Below, piece after piece: positions 27,117 through 37,152 of a stretch of DNA of 64,000 bases (the first letter of the stretch is position 1; every line of letters begins with the position of its first letter). The stretch is from Bauldia litoralis. Lineage in GTDB: Bacteria > Pseudomonadota > Alphaproteobacteria > Rhizobiales > Kaistiaceae. The translations under genes and the position numbers were made by a program. The stretch is from positions 1-64,000 of the forward strand of contig NZ_FMXQ01000001.1 of assembly GCF_900104485.1 (NCBI RefSeq), written 5' to 3'. Under the pieces are notes generated by a model. That model saw nothing but the letters and a program-made list of their open reading frames with translations. It made no database searches and was not told the origin of the DNA.

Positions 27117-28544
27117 TCAGCCGGGGTGCTCCGCCAGCCACGCCGCGGCAAAGGCGTCGCCGGCTTCGGCCGCCTTTTCCATCCATGACCGCGCCTCGGC
27201 CATGTCGACGGCGACGCCGAAGCCCTTCTCGTAGGCCTGGCCGGCGTTGGCCATCGCGTCCGGGTTGCCGGCTTCTGCGGCTGCGAGGATCCACTTGAAG
27301 CCTTGTGCCGGATCCGCCGCCACACCGCGCCCGGTCTGCAGCATCAGTCCGTAGTTGTTCATGCCGACCGGTTCGGCATCCTCGGCCGCCGCCTTGAACC
27401 AGCCAAGCGCCGCCGCATCGTCCTGTGCCGTGCCGATCCCCTCGAGATAGAGAACGCCGAGCCGCGTCCTGGCCTCTGCGAGACCGGCCTCGGCGCTCTT
27501 GCGGGTCCAGTCGAAGCCGGTGGCGAGATCGGCGGCATCGCCGTCGCCAAGGGTCAGCAGGTCGCCGAGATTCTTCATCGCCCACGGGTCGCCGGCCTCG
27601 GCGCCGAGCAGATACCAGCGCGCCGCCTCGTCAGCGTCCTCGTCGACCACGTCGCCATTGGCGTAGTAGAGGCCGACCGCGTTATAGGCGTCGCGATAAC
27701 CGGCGTCGGCCGCCTTGCGGAACCAGGCAAGCGCCTCGCCAAGGTCCTCCTCGACGCCCTCGCCCACTTCGTGGAGGAGTGCGAGATTGTACATGGCGAC
27801 GCGGTCGCCGCCTTCGGCCGCCGCGCGATAGAGGCCGGCCGCCTTGACGTTGTCCTCCTCAACGCCGAGCGCCTCGTCGTAGATGTAGCCGAGCTTGCTC
27901 ATCGCGTCGGCCCGACCAAGCGCGGCGGCAGCCTCGAACAGGCGGCGCGCCTCGCCGTAATCCTGGTCGACGACGGTGCCGTAGAAATAGAAGACGCCGA
28001 GGTTGTGCAGGCCCAGCGCCTCGCCGGCATCGGCGGCGATGCGGTAGAGCCGCGCGGCTTCCTGCAGGTCGCGGTCGACGCCCTTGCCGAACTCGTGGAA
28101 GCTGCCGAGATTGGCCGTGCCGGTCGGATCGCCGAGATCGGCCGCCTGCCGATACCAGCGCGCCGCCTCTACGAGATCGAGCGGAACGCCGAAGCCATAT
28201 TCATACTGGTAGCCGATGTTGGTGAAGGCGGCCGGATAGTCGAGCGCGGCGGCCTTGCGATACCAGTCGATCGCCAGCGCCTCCTCGCCCGCCGCGTCAT
28301 AGGCGCGGCCGAGCTGGAAGAGGAGCCGTGGATTCTGCGGGTCCGCCGCGACCGCGGCAAGGCAGGCGGCCTGGGCCGCCTCGACATCCATGTCCGGCTG
28401 CTCGACGCCCTCGGCGATCCTGTCGCCGTCGGCCGGTCCCGCCGCCAGCCGGTCGCAGTCGGTGATCTCCTGCGCGAAGGACGGTGCGGAAACGCCCATA
28501 GTCGCGACGGAAACAAGGGCAATGAGGATCGACGATCTCGGCAT
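27117..28544 (-). CDS. Sel1-repeat (TPR-like) secreted protein
   Basis: The 475-residue protein has a signal peptide (SSILIALVSVATMGVSAPSFAQ), a short TPR unit (PRLLFQLGRAYDAAGEEALAIDWYRKAA) and about ten Sel1-like repeats of 36 residues on the pattern A..LG..Y..G.GV..D..EA..WY..AA. These continue to the C-terminus (NPDAMANAGQAYEKGFGVAVDMAEARSWMEKAA). Sel1 arrays form superhelical scaffolds for protein-protein interactions. In alphaproteobacteria some (ExoR, PodJ) affect signalling or polarity, but this sequence is not diagnostic of either. Export to the periplasm is predicted. Confidence 0.85.
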   Translation of the reverse strand: MPRSSILIALVSVATMGVSAPSFAQEITDCDRLAAGPADGDRIAEGVEQPDMDVEAAQAACLAAVAADPQNPRLLFQLGRAYDAAGEEALAIDWYRKAAALDYPAAFTNIGYQYEYGFGVPLDLVEAARWYRQAADLGDPTGTANLGSFHEFGKGVDRDLQEAARLYRIAADAGEALGLHNLGVFYFYGTVVDQDYGEARRLFEAAAALGRADAMSKLGYIYDEALGVEEDNVKAAGLYRAAAEGGDRVAMYNLALLHEVGEGVEEDLGEALAWFRKAADAGYRDAYNAVGLYYANGDVVDEDADEAARWYLLGAEAGDPWAMKNLGDLLTLGDGDAADLATGFDWTRKSAEAGLAEARTRLGVLYLEGIGTAQDDAAALGWFKAAAEDAEPVGMNNYGLMLQTGRGVAADPAQGFKWILAAAEAGNPDAMANAGQAYEKGFGVAVDMAEARSWMEKAAEAGDAFAAAWLAEHPG

Positions 28545-28618
28545 CGGTGCACTCCGGCGACGGCGCAGACGGCTTGCCGATCCGCCTACCACGATTGCCG
28601 GCCCCTGTCCGCCACGGC

Positions 28619-29302
28619 TCAGGCCCTGGCCTGGAAGACCAGCGTCAGGTTGTTGGCCGGCATCGACCGGGTTTCGGCAAGCTGGAGGCCAGCGCGGTTT
28701 GCCTCTGCTTCAACCTCGGCGACATCGCGGACGCCCCAGTCGGGGTTCCGCGCCCTGAGGGACTCGTCGAAGGCGGCGTTGCCGGGAGAGGTGTGGACGC
28801 CGTCGCGCTTGAAGGGGCCGTAGACAAAGAGGCAGCCGTCCGGCGCCAGATGCCGGGACGCGCCACGCATCAGCCCGCCGGTCACCGGCCATGGCGCGAT
28901 GTGCAGGACGTTGATGCACAGCATCGCGGCAAGGCCCGCCGCCGGCGGGCGGCCCCCGGTTCCGAACTGCCAGTCGTCCCCGGCCGCGTCGAGCAGGACC
29001 GGCGGCATGACATTGACCGGGGCGCCGGCGCTGCGCCGCCGCGCGATGATCGCGACATGCTCGGCGCTCGGGTCGCTCGGCCACCACGTCAGCCCCGGCA
29101 GGGCTTCGGCAAAGGCAACCAGATGCTGCCCGGTGCCGCTGCCGATCTCCACGACGTCGCCCGCCCGACCAGCCAGCCACGGGTTCAGGACATCGAGAAT
29201 GGGGCGGTGGTTGCGCTGGAAGGATGGCGAGTCCGGCAGGCCTTCGCGCGGCGTCGCGGCAACGGCTTCGCTGAAATCGACAAGGAATTCAGGACGTTTC
29301 AT
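28619..29302 (-). CDS. DUF938 SAM-dependent methyltransferase-like protein
   Basis: The 227-residue protein contains the class I methyltransferase motif VVEIGSGTGQHLVAFA, an acidic loop (PSDPSAEHV) and the family-specific NVLHIAPWPVTGGLMRGA and GPFKRDGVHTSPGNAAFDESLRARNPDWGVRD segments, which define DUF938. Its methyl acceptor is unknown. The start ATG at 29302 gives the usual family length. It is divergent from glgC, with 97 bp between. Confidence 0.88.
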   Translation of the reverse strand: MKRPEFLVDFSEAVAATPREGLPDSPSFQRNHRPILDVLNPWLAGRAGDVVEIGSGTGQHLVAFAEALPGLTWWPSDPSAEHVAIIARRRSAGAPVNVMPPVLLDAAGDDWQFGTGGRPPAAGLAAMLCINVLHIAPWPVTGGLMRGASRHLAPDGCLFVYGPFKRDGVHTSPGNAAFDESLRARNPDWGVRDVAEVEAEANRAGLQLAETRSMPANNLTLVFQARA

Positions 29303-29399
29303 CCGGCACTCATCCCACTTCGCAGGAAGCCGATCATAACAAGCATCGACGGCCCGTCATTTCCTCGCGTATCGTATGGGCAAGAAACGGGAGGGAACG

Positions 29400-30668
29400 A
29401 TGGCGGAGAGGAACGGGCATGCGCCTTTGGCGCGCGACGCGATGGCCTATGTGTTGGCCGGCGGCCGGGGAAGCCGGCTGCTCGAACTGACCGACAAGCG
29501 CGCCAAGCCGGCGGTGTTTTTTGGCGGCAAGACCCGGATCATCGACTTCGCCCTCTCCAACGCGTTGAATTCCGGCATCCGCCGCATCGCCGTCGCCACC
29601 CAATACAACGCCCATAGCCTGATCCGTCACCTCCAGCGCGGCTGGAGTTTCCTGCGGCCGGAGCGCAACGAAAGCTTCGACGTCCTGCCGGCCAGCCAGC
29701 GGGTTTCCGAGAGCCACTGGTACGCCGGCACCGCCGACGCGATCTTCCAGAATATCGACATCATCGCCAGCTACGCGCCGAAGCACATCGTCGTGCTGGC
29801 CGGCGACCACATCTACAAGATGGACTACGAGCTGATGCTGCAGCAGCACGTCGAGTCCGGCGCCGATGTCACCATCGGCTGCCTCGAGGTGCCGCGCATG
29901 GAGGCGACCGGCTTCGGCGTCATGCATGTCGACGGGAAGGACAACGTTCTCTCCTTCCTCGAAAAGCCCGCCGACCCGCCCGGTATCCCCGACAAGCCGG
30001 AGATCGCGCTGGCGTCGATGGGCATCTATGTCTTCGAGACGAGCGTGCTGTTCGACCAGTTGCGACGCGACGCCGCCGAGCCGGGATCGAGCCGCGACTT
30101 CGGCAAGGACATCATTCCCTGGATGGTCGCCAACGGTAAGGCCGTTGCCCACCGCTTCACCGCCTCCTGCGTCCGCTCGGCGCGCGAGACCGAAGCCTAT
30201 TGGCGCGATGTCGGCACCATCGACGCCTATTGGCGGGCAAATATCGACCTCACCGACATCGTGCCGGCGCTCGACATCTACGACCGGTCCTGGCCGATCT
30301 GGACCTATGCCGAGCTGACCGCGCCGGCCAAGTTCGTCCATGACAAGGAGGACCGCCGCGGCATGGCGGTCAATTCCCTGATCGCCGGCGACTGCATCGT
30401 GTCGGGCGGCTCGGTTCGCCGCTCGCTGCTCTTCACCGGCGTCCGGATCAACTCCTACGCGGCGGCCGACCGGGCGGTGATCTTGCCCTATGTCAATGTC
30501 GGTCGCTCCGCCAAGCTCAAGAAGGTGGTGATCGACCGGGGCGTCCGCATTCCCGACGGACTGGTCGTCGGCGAGGATCCGGAGCTCGACGCGAAACGCT
30601 TCCGGCGGACCGACGACGGCGTCTGCCTGATCACCCAGGCGATGATCGACAAGCTCGCCGCCACATGA
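29400..30668 (+). CDS. glgC: Glucose-1-phosphate adenylyltransferase
   Basis: GlgC makes ADP-glucose from glucose-1-phosphate and ATP, the regulated step of bacterial glycogen synthesis. The 422-residue protein has the nucleotide-binding [26 protein letters not shown], the catalytic [13 protein letters not shown] and [11 protein letters not shown], the sugar-binding FLEKP and a C-terminal left-handed beta-helix. I use the ATG at 29400 after GGGAGGGAA rather than the frame's earlier ATG at 29376. It overlaps glgA by 4 nt. The branching and debranching genes are not in this window. Confidence 0.96.
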   Translation: MAERNGHAPLARDAMAYVLAGGRGSRLLELTDKRAKPAVFFGGKTRIIDFALSNALNSGIRRIAVATQYNAHSLIRHLQRGWSFLRPERNESFDVLPASQRVSESHWYAGTADAIFQNIDIIASYAPKHIVVLAGDHIYKMDYELMLQQHVESGADVTIGCLEVPRMEATGFGVMHVDGKDNVLSFLEKPADPPGIPDKPEIALASMGIYVFETSVLFDQLRRDAAEPGSSRDFGKDIIPWMVANGKAVAHRFTASCVRSARETEAYWRDVGTIDAYWRANIDLTDIVPALDIYDRSWPIWTYAELTAPAKFVHDKEDRRGMAVNSLIAGDCIVSGGSVRRSLLFTGVRINSYAAADRAVILPYVNVGRSAKLKKVVIDRGVRIPDGLVVGEDPELDAKRFRRTDDGVCLITQAMIDKLAAT

Positions 30669-32107
30669 TCCGCGTCCTATCCGTCGCCTCCGAAGCGTTT
30701 CCGCTGGTCAAGACCGGGGGCCTTGCCGATGTCGTCGGCGCCCTGCCCGGGGCTTTGAGCGGACACGGCGTCGAGATGCGGGTGATGCTGCCCGGCTACC
30801 CGGCGGTGATGGCGGCGCTCGACGGCGCGACGGTGGTCAAGCGCTACCGCAACCTGTTCGGCGGATCGGCCCGCCTGGTGACGGCGACCGGCGGCGAGCT
30901 GGAGCTCATCGTCCTCGACGCGCCGAAGCTCTTCGACCGGCCGGGCAATCCCTATGTCGACGACAACGGCGTCGACTGGCTCGACAACTGGAAGCGCTTC
31001 GCCGCGCTCGCCCGCGGCGCCGCCGATATCGGCGCCGGATCGCTCGACGCCTTCGTCCCCGATGTCGTCCATTGCCACGACTGGCAGGCCGGGCTGGCCC
31101 CGGCCTATCTTCGCTTCGCGAAGGGCAGAGCGGCGGCGAGCGTCACGACGATCCACAACATCGCCTTCCAGGGCCGCTACGACTCGACCGTCTTCCCCGA
31201 GCTCGGCCTGCCGGCGGAGGCCTTTACCATCGACGGCGTCGAATATTTCGGCGGTGTCGGCTACCTCAAGGCCGGCCTGCAATGCGCCGACGCGATCACC
31301 ACGGTCAGCCCGACCTATGCCGGGGAAATCCAGGCGCCTGAAGGCGGCATGGGTCTCGACGGGCTGCTCCGCGCCCGTCAGGCGGTACTGTCCGGCATCG
31401 TCAACGGCATCGACACCGATGTCTGGAACCCGGCGACCGACACCCATCTCGCCCGCACCTATACGGCGCAACGGCTGGCCGGCCGCGCCGCCAACAAGCG
31501 GCAGGTCGAGAACGAATTCGGCCTCGAAAGCGGCGACGGGATGATCGCCTGCGTCGTCAGCCGGCTTGCCTGGCAAAAGGGCATGGATCTGCTCGGCGAG
31601 TGCATCGATCCGCTGGTCGCTGCCGGCGGCCGGCTGGCGGTGCTCGGCTCGGGCGACGCCGGCATAGAGGCGATGCTGCGCGCCGCCGCTGCCCGCCATC
31701 CCGGCCGGGTCGGCATCGTCACCGGGTACAGCGAGCCGCTGTCGCATCTCCTCCAGGGCGGCGCCGATGCGATCGTCATTCCGTCGCGCTTCGAGCCCTG
31801 CGGGCTGACCCAGTTCTACGGGCTTCGCTACGGCTGCGTGCCGATCGTCGCCCGGGTCGGCGGACTGGCCGACACGGTCATCAACGCCAACATCGCGGCC
31901 GTCGATGCCGGCGTCGCCACCGGCATCCAGTTCCTGCCGGTCGAGGCGGAAGCGCTCAAGGGCGCGCTGATCAAGGCGCTCGACTTCTATGCCGACCGGC
32001 CGCTCTGGCAGCGCCTCCAGAAGAACGGCATGAAGGCCGACGTCTCATGGACGGCCAGCGCCGCCCGCTATGCGGAACTCTACCGGTCAATCGCCCCGGA
32101 CAATTGA
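30665..32107 (+). CDS. glgA: Glycogen synthase (ADP-glucose)
   Basis: GlgA elongates alpha-1,4-glucan from ADP-glucose. The 480-residue GT5 enzyme has the N-terminal KTGGL motif (K15), [16 protein letters not shown], and the C-terminal GT-B domain with [19 protein letters not shown]. The start codon overlaps the glgC stop (ATGA), so the pair is translationally coupled. Confidence 0.96.
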   Translation: MIRVLSVASEAFPLVKTGGLADVVGALPGALSGHGVEMRVMLPGYPAVMAALDGATVVKRYRNLFGGSARLVTATGGELELIVLDAPKLFDRPGNPYVDDNGVDWLDNWKRFAALARGAADIGAGSLDAFVPDVVHCHDWQAGLAPAYLRFAKGRAAASVTTIHNIAFQGRYDSTVFPELGLPAEAFTIDGVEYFGGVGYLKAGLQCADAITTVSPTYAGEIQAPEGGMGLDGLLRARQAVLSGIVNGIDTDVWNPATDTHLARTYTAQRLAGRAANKRQVENEFGLESGDGMIACVVSRLAWQKGMDLLGECIDPLVAAGGRLAVLGSGDAGIEAMLRAAAARHPGRVGIVTGYSEPLSHLLQGGADAIVIPSRFEPCGLTQFYGLRYGCVPIVARVGGLADTVINANIAAVDAGVATGIQFLPVEAEALKGALIKALDFYADRPLWQRLQKNGMKADVSWTASAARYAELYRSIAPDN

Positions 32108-32113
32108 GGAGGC

Positions 32114-32135
32114 GGCGCGGCGGAATGCCCGCGCC
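32114..32135. terminator. GC hairpin between glgA and the dehydratase gene
   Basis: GGCGCGG/CCGCGCC forms a 7-bp stem with an 8-base loop in the 39-bp gap between two convergent genes. There is no T run on either side, so it is at best a weak or Rho-assisted bidirectional terminator. Confidence 0.35.
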
Positions 32136-32146
32136 ACCCCGTCTTG

Positions 32147-33871
32147 TCAGTGCGAATGACGCGGAATGTCGGCGCCGCGCGTGCCGGGCAGGAAGTCGAG
32201 GTCGCAGCCCTTGTCGGCCCCGAGCACATGGTCGAAATAGAGCTTCTGGTAGCCACCTGTCATCGGCGGCTCCGGCGGCGTCCAGTCGCGCATCCGCTCG
32301 GCGATCTCCGCGTCGGTCAGGTCGACCGTCAGGCTGCGATTCGGCGCGTCGAGCGTGATCATGTCGCCGTTCCGGATGATCGCCAACGGCCCGCCGAGCG
32401 CCGCTTCCGGCGTCGAATGCAGGACGACGGTGCCATAGGCGGTGCCGCTCATCCGCGCGTCGGAGATCCGCACCATGTCGGTGATCCCCTTCTTCAGGAT
32501 CTTTGGCGGCAGGCCCATGTTGCCGACCTCGGCCATGCCCGGATAGCCACGCGGCCCGCAATTCTTGAGCACCATGATGCAGGTCTCGTCGATGTCGAGA
32601 TCGGGGTCGTTAATGGTATCGTGGTACTGCTCGATATTCTCGAAAACCACCGCCCGGCCGGTATGCTGCATCAGCGCCGGGGTCGCCGCCGACGGCTTGA
32701 TCACCGCGCCACCGGGGACGAGGTTGCCACGCAGGATCATCACACCGCCGTCCTCGGTCAGCGGATTGTCGAGCGGGCGGATGACCTCCTTGTTGTAGTT
32801 CTCGGCGGTCGCATTGTTCTCGCCGATCGTCCGGCCGTTGACCGTCAGGGCGTCGCTGTTGAGCAGCCCCGCCTCGTCCAGCGCCCGCAGAACCACCGGC
32901 AACCCGCCGGCATAATAGAAATCCTCCATCAGGAAGCGGCCTGACGGCATCAGGTCAACAATGGTCGGCACGTCGCGGCCGAAGCGGTCCCAGTCGTCAA
33001 GCTCAAGCGGGATGCCCATCCGGCCGGCGATCGCCAGGAGATGGATGACGGCGTTGGTCGAGCCGCCGACCGCCGCATTGGTGCGGATGGCGTTCTCGAA
33101 GGCTTTGCGGGTGAGGATCTTCGACATCACGAGGTCTTCGTGGACCATGTCGACGATGCGCCGCCCGGCGAGCTGGGCAAGCACGTTGCGGCGCGAATCG
33201 ACGGCCGGGATCGCGGCGTTGCCGGGCATGCCCATGCCGAGGCTCTCGACCATGCTGGCCATCGTCGAGGCGGTGCCCATGGTCATGCAATGGCCGGCCG
33301 AGCGGGCCATGCAGGCTTCCGCATCCATGAAGTCCTCGACGCTCATCTTGCCGGCCTTGACGTCTTCGCTGAACCGCCAGAGATGCGTGCCGGAGCCGAC
33401 CTCCTCGCCACGGAAGCGACCGTTGAGCATCGGCCCACCAGAGACGGCGATGGTCGGCAGGTCGCAGCTCGCCGCGCCCATCAGCAGCGCCGGCGTGGTC
33501 TTGTCGCAGCCGACCAGCAGCACGACGCCGTCGATCGGATTGCCACGAATCGATTCTTCGACATCCATGCTGACGAGGTTGCGGAACAGCATGGCGGTCG
33601 GCCGCAGGTTGGATTCGCCCAGCGACATCACCGGAAATTCCATCGGCAAGCCGCCGGCTTCGAGCACCCCGCGCCGGACTTTTTCGGCGATCTGGCGGAA
33701 ATGCGCGTTACACGGCGTCAGCTCGGACCAGGTGTTGCAGATGCCGATGACCGGGCGTCCGTCGAAGGAATCGGCCGGCAAACCTTCGTTCTTCATCCAA
33801 CTGCGATGCATCATCGCGTTCATGCCGGTGCCGCCGAACCAGGCTTCCGAGCGCAGCTTGCGTTTGGTCAT
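32147..33871 (-). CDS. IlvD/Edd-family sugar-acid dehydratase (L-arabinonate dehydratase-like)
   Basis: The 574-residue protein belongs to the Fe-S dehydratases that remove water from 2,3-dihydroxy acids. It resembles the pentonate branch: MTKRKLRSEAWFGGTGMNAMMHRSWM at the N-terminus and three cluster cysteines (ICNTWSELTPCN, VGCDKTTPA, AGHCMTMGTASTM). SGGPMLNGRFRGEEVGSGTHLW is also typical. Such enzymes convert L-arabinonate, D-xylonate or D-fuconate to 2-keto-3-deoxy acids. The exact substrate is not readable, and IlvD itself is less similar. The start at 33871 follows a GGA-rich stretch. A nearby direct repeat (33955-33970) may be the operator of a sugar-responsive regulator. It neighbours the RuBisCO-like/tetrose module but is on a separate transcript. 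Confidence 0.85.
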   Translation of the reverse strand: MTKRKLRSEAWFGGTGMNAMMHRSWMKNEGLPADSFDGRPVIGICNTWSELTPCNAHFRQIAEKVRRGVLEAGGLPMEFPVMSLGESNLRPTAMLFRNLVSMDVEESIRGNPIDGVVLLVGCDKTTPALLMGAASCDLPTIAVSGGPMLNGRFRGEEVGSGTHLWRFSEDVKAGKMSVEDFMDAEACMARSAGHCMTMGTASTMASMVESLGMGMPGNAAIPAVDSRRNVLAQLAGRRIVDMVHEDLVMSKILTRKAFENAIRTNAAVGGSTNAVIHLLAIAGRMGIPLELDDWDRFGRDVPTIVDLMPSGRFLMEDFYYAGGLPVVLRALDEAGLLNSDALTVNGRTIGENNATAENYNKEVIRPLDNPLTEDGGVMILRGNLVPGGAVIKPSAATPALMQHTGRAVVFENIEQYHDTINDPDLDIDETCIMVLKNCGPRGYPGMAEVGNMGLPPKILKKGITDMVRISDARMSGTAYGTVVLHSTPEAALGGPLAIIRNGDMITLDAPNRSLTVDLTDAEIAERMRDWTPPEPPMTGGYQKLYFDHVLGADKGCDLDFLPGTRGADIPRHSH

Positions 33872-34208
33872 GGATCCGTTTTCCTCCGAATTCGTCTGTC
33901 TTTTTGTCCGCCTGCGCACCCAGAATCGCGACAGGTTCCCGTGAGCGGGGTTGGTATCATAGTATCATAGCCGTTGTGACAAGCAGCCGGACACGGCGTC
34001 GCGATTCGGTGGCCGAGATCACGGCAGGGACGCCGGGCCTTCGCCGGCGACGGTCAATCGGGCGGTAAGCATACGGCCCGTCGGTTGCGGAGGCCGTATT
34101 CACGCTGACAAACAAAACGCGCATTGTTGGTGTCTGAGCCTTGGGATTCGCATTCGCCCGCCACCTTGAACCGCCGCCAGAGCCTTCCAGTTACTCCGGC
34201 AGCCAACG
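33872..34208. other. Gene-free region between dehydratase and dacB
   Basis: No gene is visible in this 337-bp divergent intergenic stretch. It holds a tandem direct repeat TATCATAG-TATCATAG at 33955-33970, roughly 90 bp upstream of the dehydratase start. It also holds an inverted repeat ATACGGCC/GGCCGTAT at 34071-34099 with a 13-bp spacer. The first looks like an operator for the dehydratase promoter. The second could serve the dacB side. Confidence 0.5.
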
Positions 34209-35753
34209 ATGGGACCGTTACGCCCGCCCATGTTTCAGTCGAACCGCCTCATCGCCGGGATGACCGCCCCGGTTTCCGCCAGCCGGGCCATGGAGCGCAG
34301 GTGGCTGAAACAGTGCGCGGTGGCGCTCGTCACGGCTCTTTTCTTCGTCACCGGCCCGGCCGTGGCAGAGGATGCGGTCAATGTCGACTCGACCCAGGCC
34401 GACGTGGCACTGGTCAAGGCGTCGAAATTCGCCCCCGACGATGTCGGCTACTTCGTCATCGACCTCGCCGACAACCGGGTCGTCGCCGAGCATAACGCGG
34501 ACCGGCCCTTCATCCCGGCCTCAGTGGCGAAGATCCCGGCCGTCGCCGCCGGACTGGAGATCCTCGGCAGCGACTACCGCTTCGCCACCACGGTGCTGGC
34601 CGACGGCGAGATCACGGACGGCGTGCTGTCCGGCTCGCTGACCTTGCGCGGCGGCGGTGACCCCTTTCTCAGCAGCGACGACCTTCAGACGATGGCCAAG
34701 GCGCTGGCCGCCAGCGGCATCAAGAAGGTCGAGGGCAGTTTCCATTACGACGCCAGCGCGCTGATCGAGGTGCCGCAAATCAACGACATGCAGCCCGAGG
34801 CGGCCGGCTACAACACCGGAGTCAGCGCGCTCTCCGTCAACTTCAACCGGGTGCGGCTCAACTGGAACAGGGGCCGTGATCCCTCCTCGGCCTTCGCCGC
34901 CGCGATCAGCGAGAGCCGGGCGTTGCCGCTCGACGGCGTCGCCATCGCCTTCGCCGCGGAAGAGCCGCCGGGGCCTTTCGTGCGCGCAGGAACACCGTCC
35001 GAGGATCGCTGGCTGCTGGCGCCGTCGCTGCCGGAAACCGGCGAGGACTGGCTACCGGTCGGCGACCCGTCGCTGGTTACGGCCGAGGTATTCAGGGCGC
35101 TTGCCGCCGAGGAAGGCGTCGACCTGCCCGATCCGACGCCCGGCGTCACACCCGAGGGTGCCCGCGCGCTGGTCAACCACGACAGCATCCCGCTCGGCGA
35201 AATCGCCAGCGGCGTGCTCCATTATTCCAACAACCTGTCGGCGGAACTGATTGGCCTGGCCGCAAGCCAGCGCCTGACCGGCCGGCGACTGACGCTGAAG
35301 GACTCGGCCACCGCGCTGGGGGCCTGGTGGAAACTGCGCCGACCCGAGGCCGACTGGACCGGCTTCGCGGTGGAGAACCATTCCGGCCTGTCGTCGCGGT
35401 CGCGGACGACGCCGCGCCAGATCGTCACGATGCTCGAGGAATCCAGCGAGTTGATGGGCGGCGCCGACTTCAACGAGTTGCTGAAACAGATTCAGTGGAA
35501 GGGCGTCAATGGATGGGCCCGGGTCAAGACCGGCACGATGTCCTATGCCCGGGGGCTCGCCGGCTACATCAACACGGAATCCGGCAGCCGGCTGGCCTTC
35601 GCCATCTTCTTCAACGATGTCGAGAAGCGCGCCGCGCTCGACGATGCCTTCGACCGCCATGTCCGGGCGATCGACGGCGCCTCCCGGTCGTGGCGCAACA
35701 GCGCCCTGCGGCTCGAGGAAACGCTGACCACCGGCTGGGCCAAGCGCTTCTAG
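34209..35753 (+). CDS. dacB: D-alanyl-D-alanine carboxypeptidase/endopeptidase, S13 (DacB) family
   Basis: This periplasmic penicillin-binding protein trims or cleaves peptidoglycan cross-links. The 514-residue product has a signal-anchor (LKQCAVALVTALFFVTGPAVAE, residues about 33-54). It carries all three PBP motifs: SxxK as S105-VAK in FIPASVAKIP, SxN as YSNNLSAE, and KTG as ARVKTGTMSYARG. The inserted domain between SxxK and SxN is the size usual for S13. I keep the ATG at 34209; ATGs at 34230 and 34290 are also possible and none has a clear ribosome site. It is a single gene divergent from the dehydratase. Confidence 0.9.
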   Translation: MGPLRPPMFQSNRLIAGMTAPVSASRAMERRWLKQCAVALVTALFFVTGPAVAEDAVNVDSTQADVALVKASKFAPDDVGYFVIDLADNRVVAEHNADRPFIPASVAKIPAVAAGLEILGSDYRFATTVLADGEITDGVLSGSLTLRGGGDPFLSSDDLQTMAKALAASGIKKVEGSFHYDASALIEVPQINDMQPEAAGYNTGVSALSVNFNRVRLNWNRGRDPSSAFAAAISESRALPLDGVAIAFAAEEPPGPFVRAGTPSEDRWLLAPSLPETGEDWLPVGDPSLVTAEVFRALAAEEGVDLPDPTPGVTPEGARALVNHDSIPLGEIASGVLHYSNNLSAELIGLAASQRLTGRRLTLKDSATALGAWWKLRRPEADWTGFAVENHSGLSSRSRTTPRQIVTMLEESSELMGGADFNELLKQIQWKGVNGWARVKTGTMSYARGLAGYINTESGSRLAFAIFFNDVEKRAALDDAFDRHVRAIDGASRSWRNSALRLEETLTTGWAKRF

Positions 35754-35882
35754 CGGCACGCAGCGCCCACCGGACTCCTTCATCGCCCTTTCGGTCGCGT
35801 CCGGTTCGCCAGGCGCGGTAGGATCGAGCGGAGTCGGCGGTACCACGCGTGCCGGTGCAAGCCGCAGAAGAAGGGGCGAGTC

Positions 35883-37130
35883 ATGGCGGGCGAGATGATC
35901 CGGGTCACCTATCGCATCGAGACAAGCGGGGATCCGGAGGCGATCGCCGCGAAGATCGCGGCCGACCAGTCGACCGGCACCTTCACCGAACTCCCCGGCG
36001 AGACCGAAGCCGTCCGCGCCCGCTGCGCGGCGCGGGTCGAGAGCCTGACATTGCTCGAGCCGATCGCCACCCCGTCGCTCCCCGATCCCGACGGGCGCGG
36101 GCCCTATCATCGCGCCGACGCGGTGGTCGCCTTCCCGCTCGAAGCGGTCGGCACCGACATCGCGGCGCTGATGACCATCATGATCAACGGCGTCTTCGCG
36201 GTGCGCGGCGTCACCGGCATCCGCGTCATGGATATCGACCTGCCGCCGGCATGGTCCTGCCATCCCGGCCCGCAATTCGGCATCGCCGGCTCGCGCCGCC
36301 TGATGGGCGTCGCCAGCGGCCCGATGATCGCCTCGATCATCAAGCCGTCGCTCGGCCTGCTGCCTGAGGAGACCGCCGCCGTGGTGCGCCAGCTCTGCGA
36401 GGCAGGCGTCGATTTCATCAAGGACGACGAGAAGCTGATGAGCCCCGGCTACTCGCCGATCGAGGACCGGATCAAGGCGATCATGCCGGTCATCGACGAC
36501 CACCGGCAGAAGACCGGCAAGACGGTGATGTACGCCTTCGGTATCTCCTCGGCCGATCCCGACGTGATGATGCGCAACCACGACATGGTCGTCGCGGCAG
36601 GCGGCAACGCAGCCGTGGTCAACATCAACTCGGTCGGCTATGGCGGCATGACCTTCCTGCGCAAGCGCTCGGCGCTCTGCCTGCACGCCCACCGCAACGG
36701 CTGGGACATCCTGACCCGGCATCCCGGGCTGGGCATGGAGTTCAAGGCCTACCAGAAAATCTGGCGCCTGCTCGGCGTCGACCAGTTCCAGATCAACGGC
36801 ATTCGCGCCAAATACTGGGAACCCGACGAGAGCTTCGTCCGCTCGTTCCACGACCTGGCGACGCCGCTCTTTTCCGACGCCGACCGGCCGCTGCCGGTGG
36901 TCTGCTCCGGCCAGTGGGGCGGCCAGGCGGTGGAGACCTACCAGCGGACCGGACGGACCCTCGACCTGATGTATCTCGGCGGCGGCGGCATCCACGGCCA
37001 CCCGATGGGCGCCGGGGCAGGCGTGACGGCGATCCGCCAGGCCTGGGAGGCGGCGGAGCGGGATATCGACCTTGCCACCTATGCCCGGACCCATGCCGAA
37101 CTGGCGGCGTCGCTGGCCAAGTGGGGCTAG
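35883..37130 (+). CDS. RuBisCO-like protein with conserved carbamate/metal residues
   Basis: The 415-residue protein is a form IV RuBisCO relative. The metal/carbamate triad is kept: K180, D182 and E183 in DFIKDDEK match K201/D203/E204 of RuBisCO. H268 and H270 in LHAHR, K310 in RAKYWEP, S342 in CSGQWGG and the GGGG phosphate loop also align. Two RuBisCO residues differ: the second Lys of KPK is Ser (K154-P-S), and the HIHSG histidine is replaced (DQFQING). It is therefore not a carboxylase for RuBP. Known relatives act on 3-oxo-isoapionate 4-phosphate (OiaX, OiaT) or in methionine salvage. The convergent operon of tetrose-phosphate enzymes makes an OiaX-like decarboxylase yielding L-erythrulose 1-phosphate the best hypothesis. 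Confidence 0.85.
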   Translation: MAGEMIRVTYRIETSGDPEAIAAKIAADQSTGTFTELPGETEAVRARCAARVESLTLLEPIATPSLPDPDGRGPYHRADAVVAFPLEAVGTDIAALMTIMINGVFAVRGVTGIRVMDIDLPPAWSCHPGPQFGIAGSRRLMGVASGPMIASIIKPSLGLLPEETAAVVRQLCEAGVDFIKDDEKLMSPGYSPIEDRIKAIMPVIDDHRQKTGKTVMYAFGISSADPDVMMRNHDMVVAAGGNAAVVNINSVGYGGMTFLRKRSALCLHAHRNGWDILTRHPGLGMEFKAYQKIWRLLGVDQFQINGIRAKYWEPDESFVRSFHDLATPLFSDADRPLPVVCSGQWGGQAVETYQRTGRTLDLMYLGGGGIHGHPMGAGAGVTAIRQAWEAAERDIDLATYARTHAELAASLAKWG

Positions 37131-37152
37131 CCTCCGGCCTGCTCGTCCGCCG

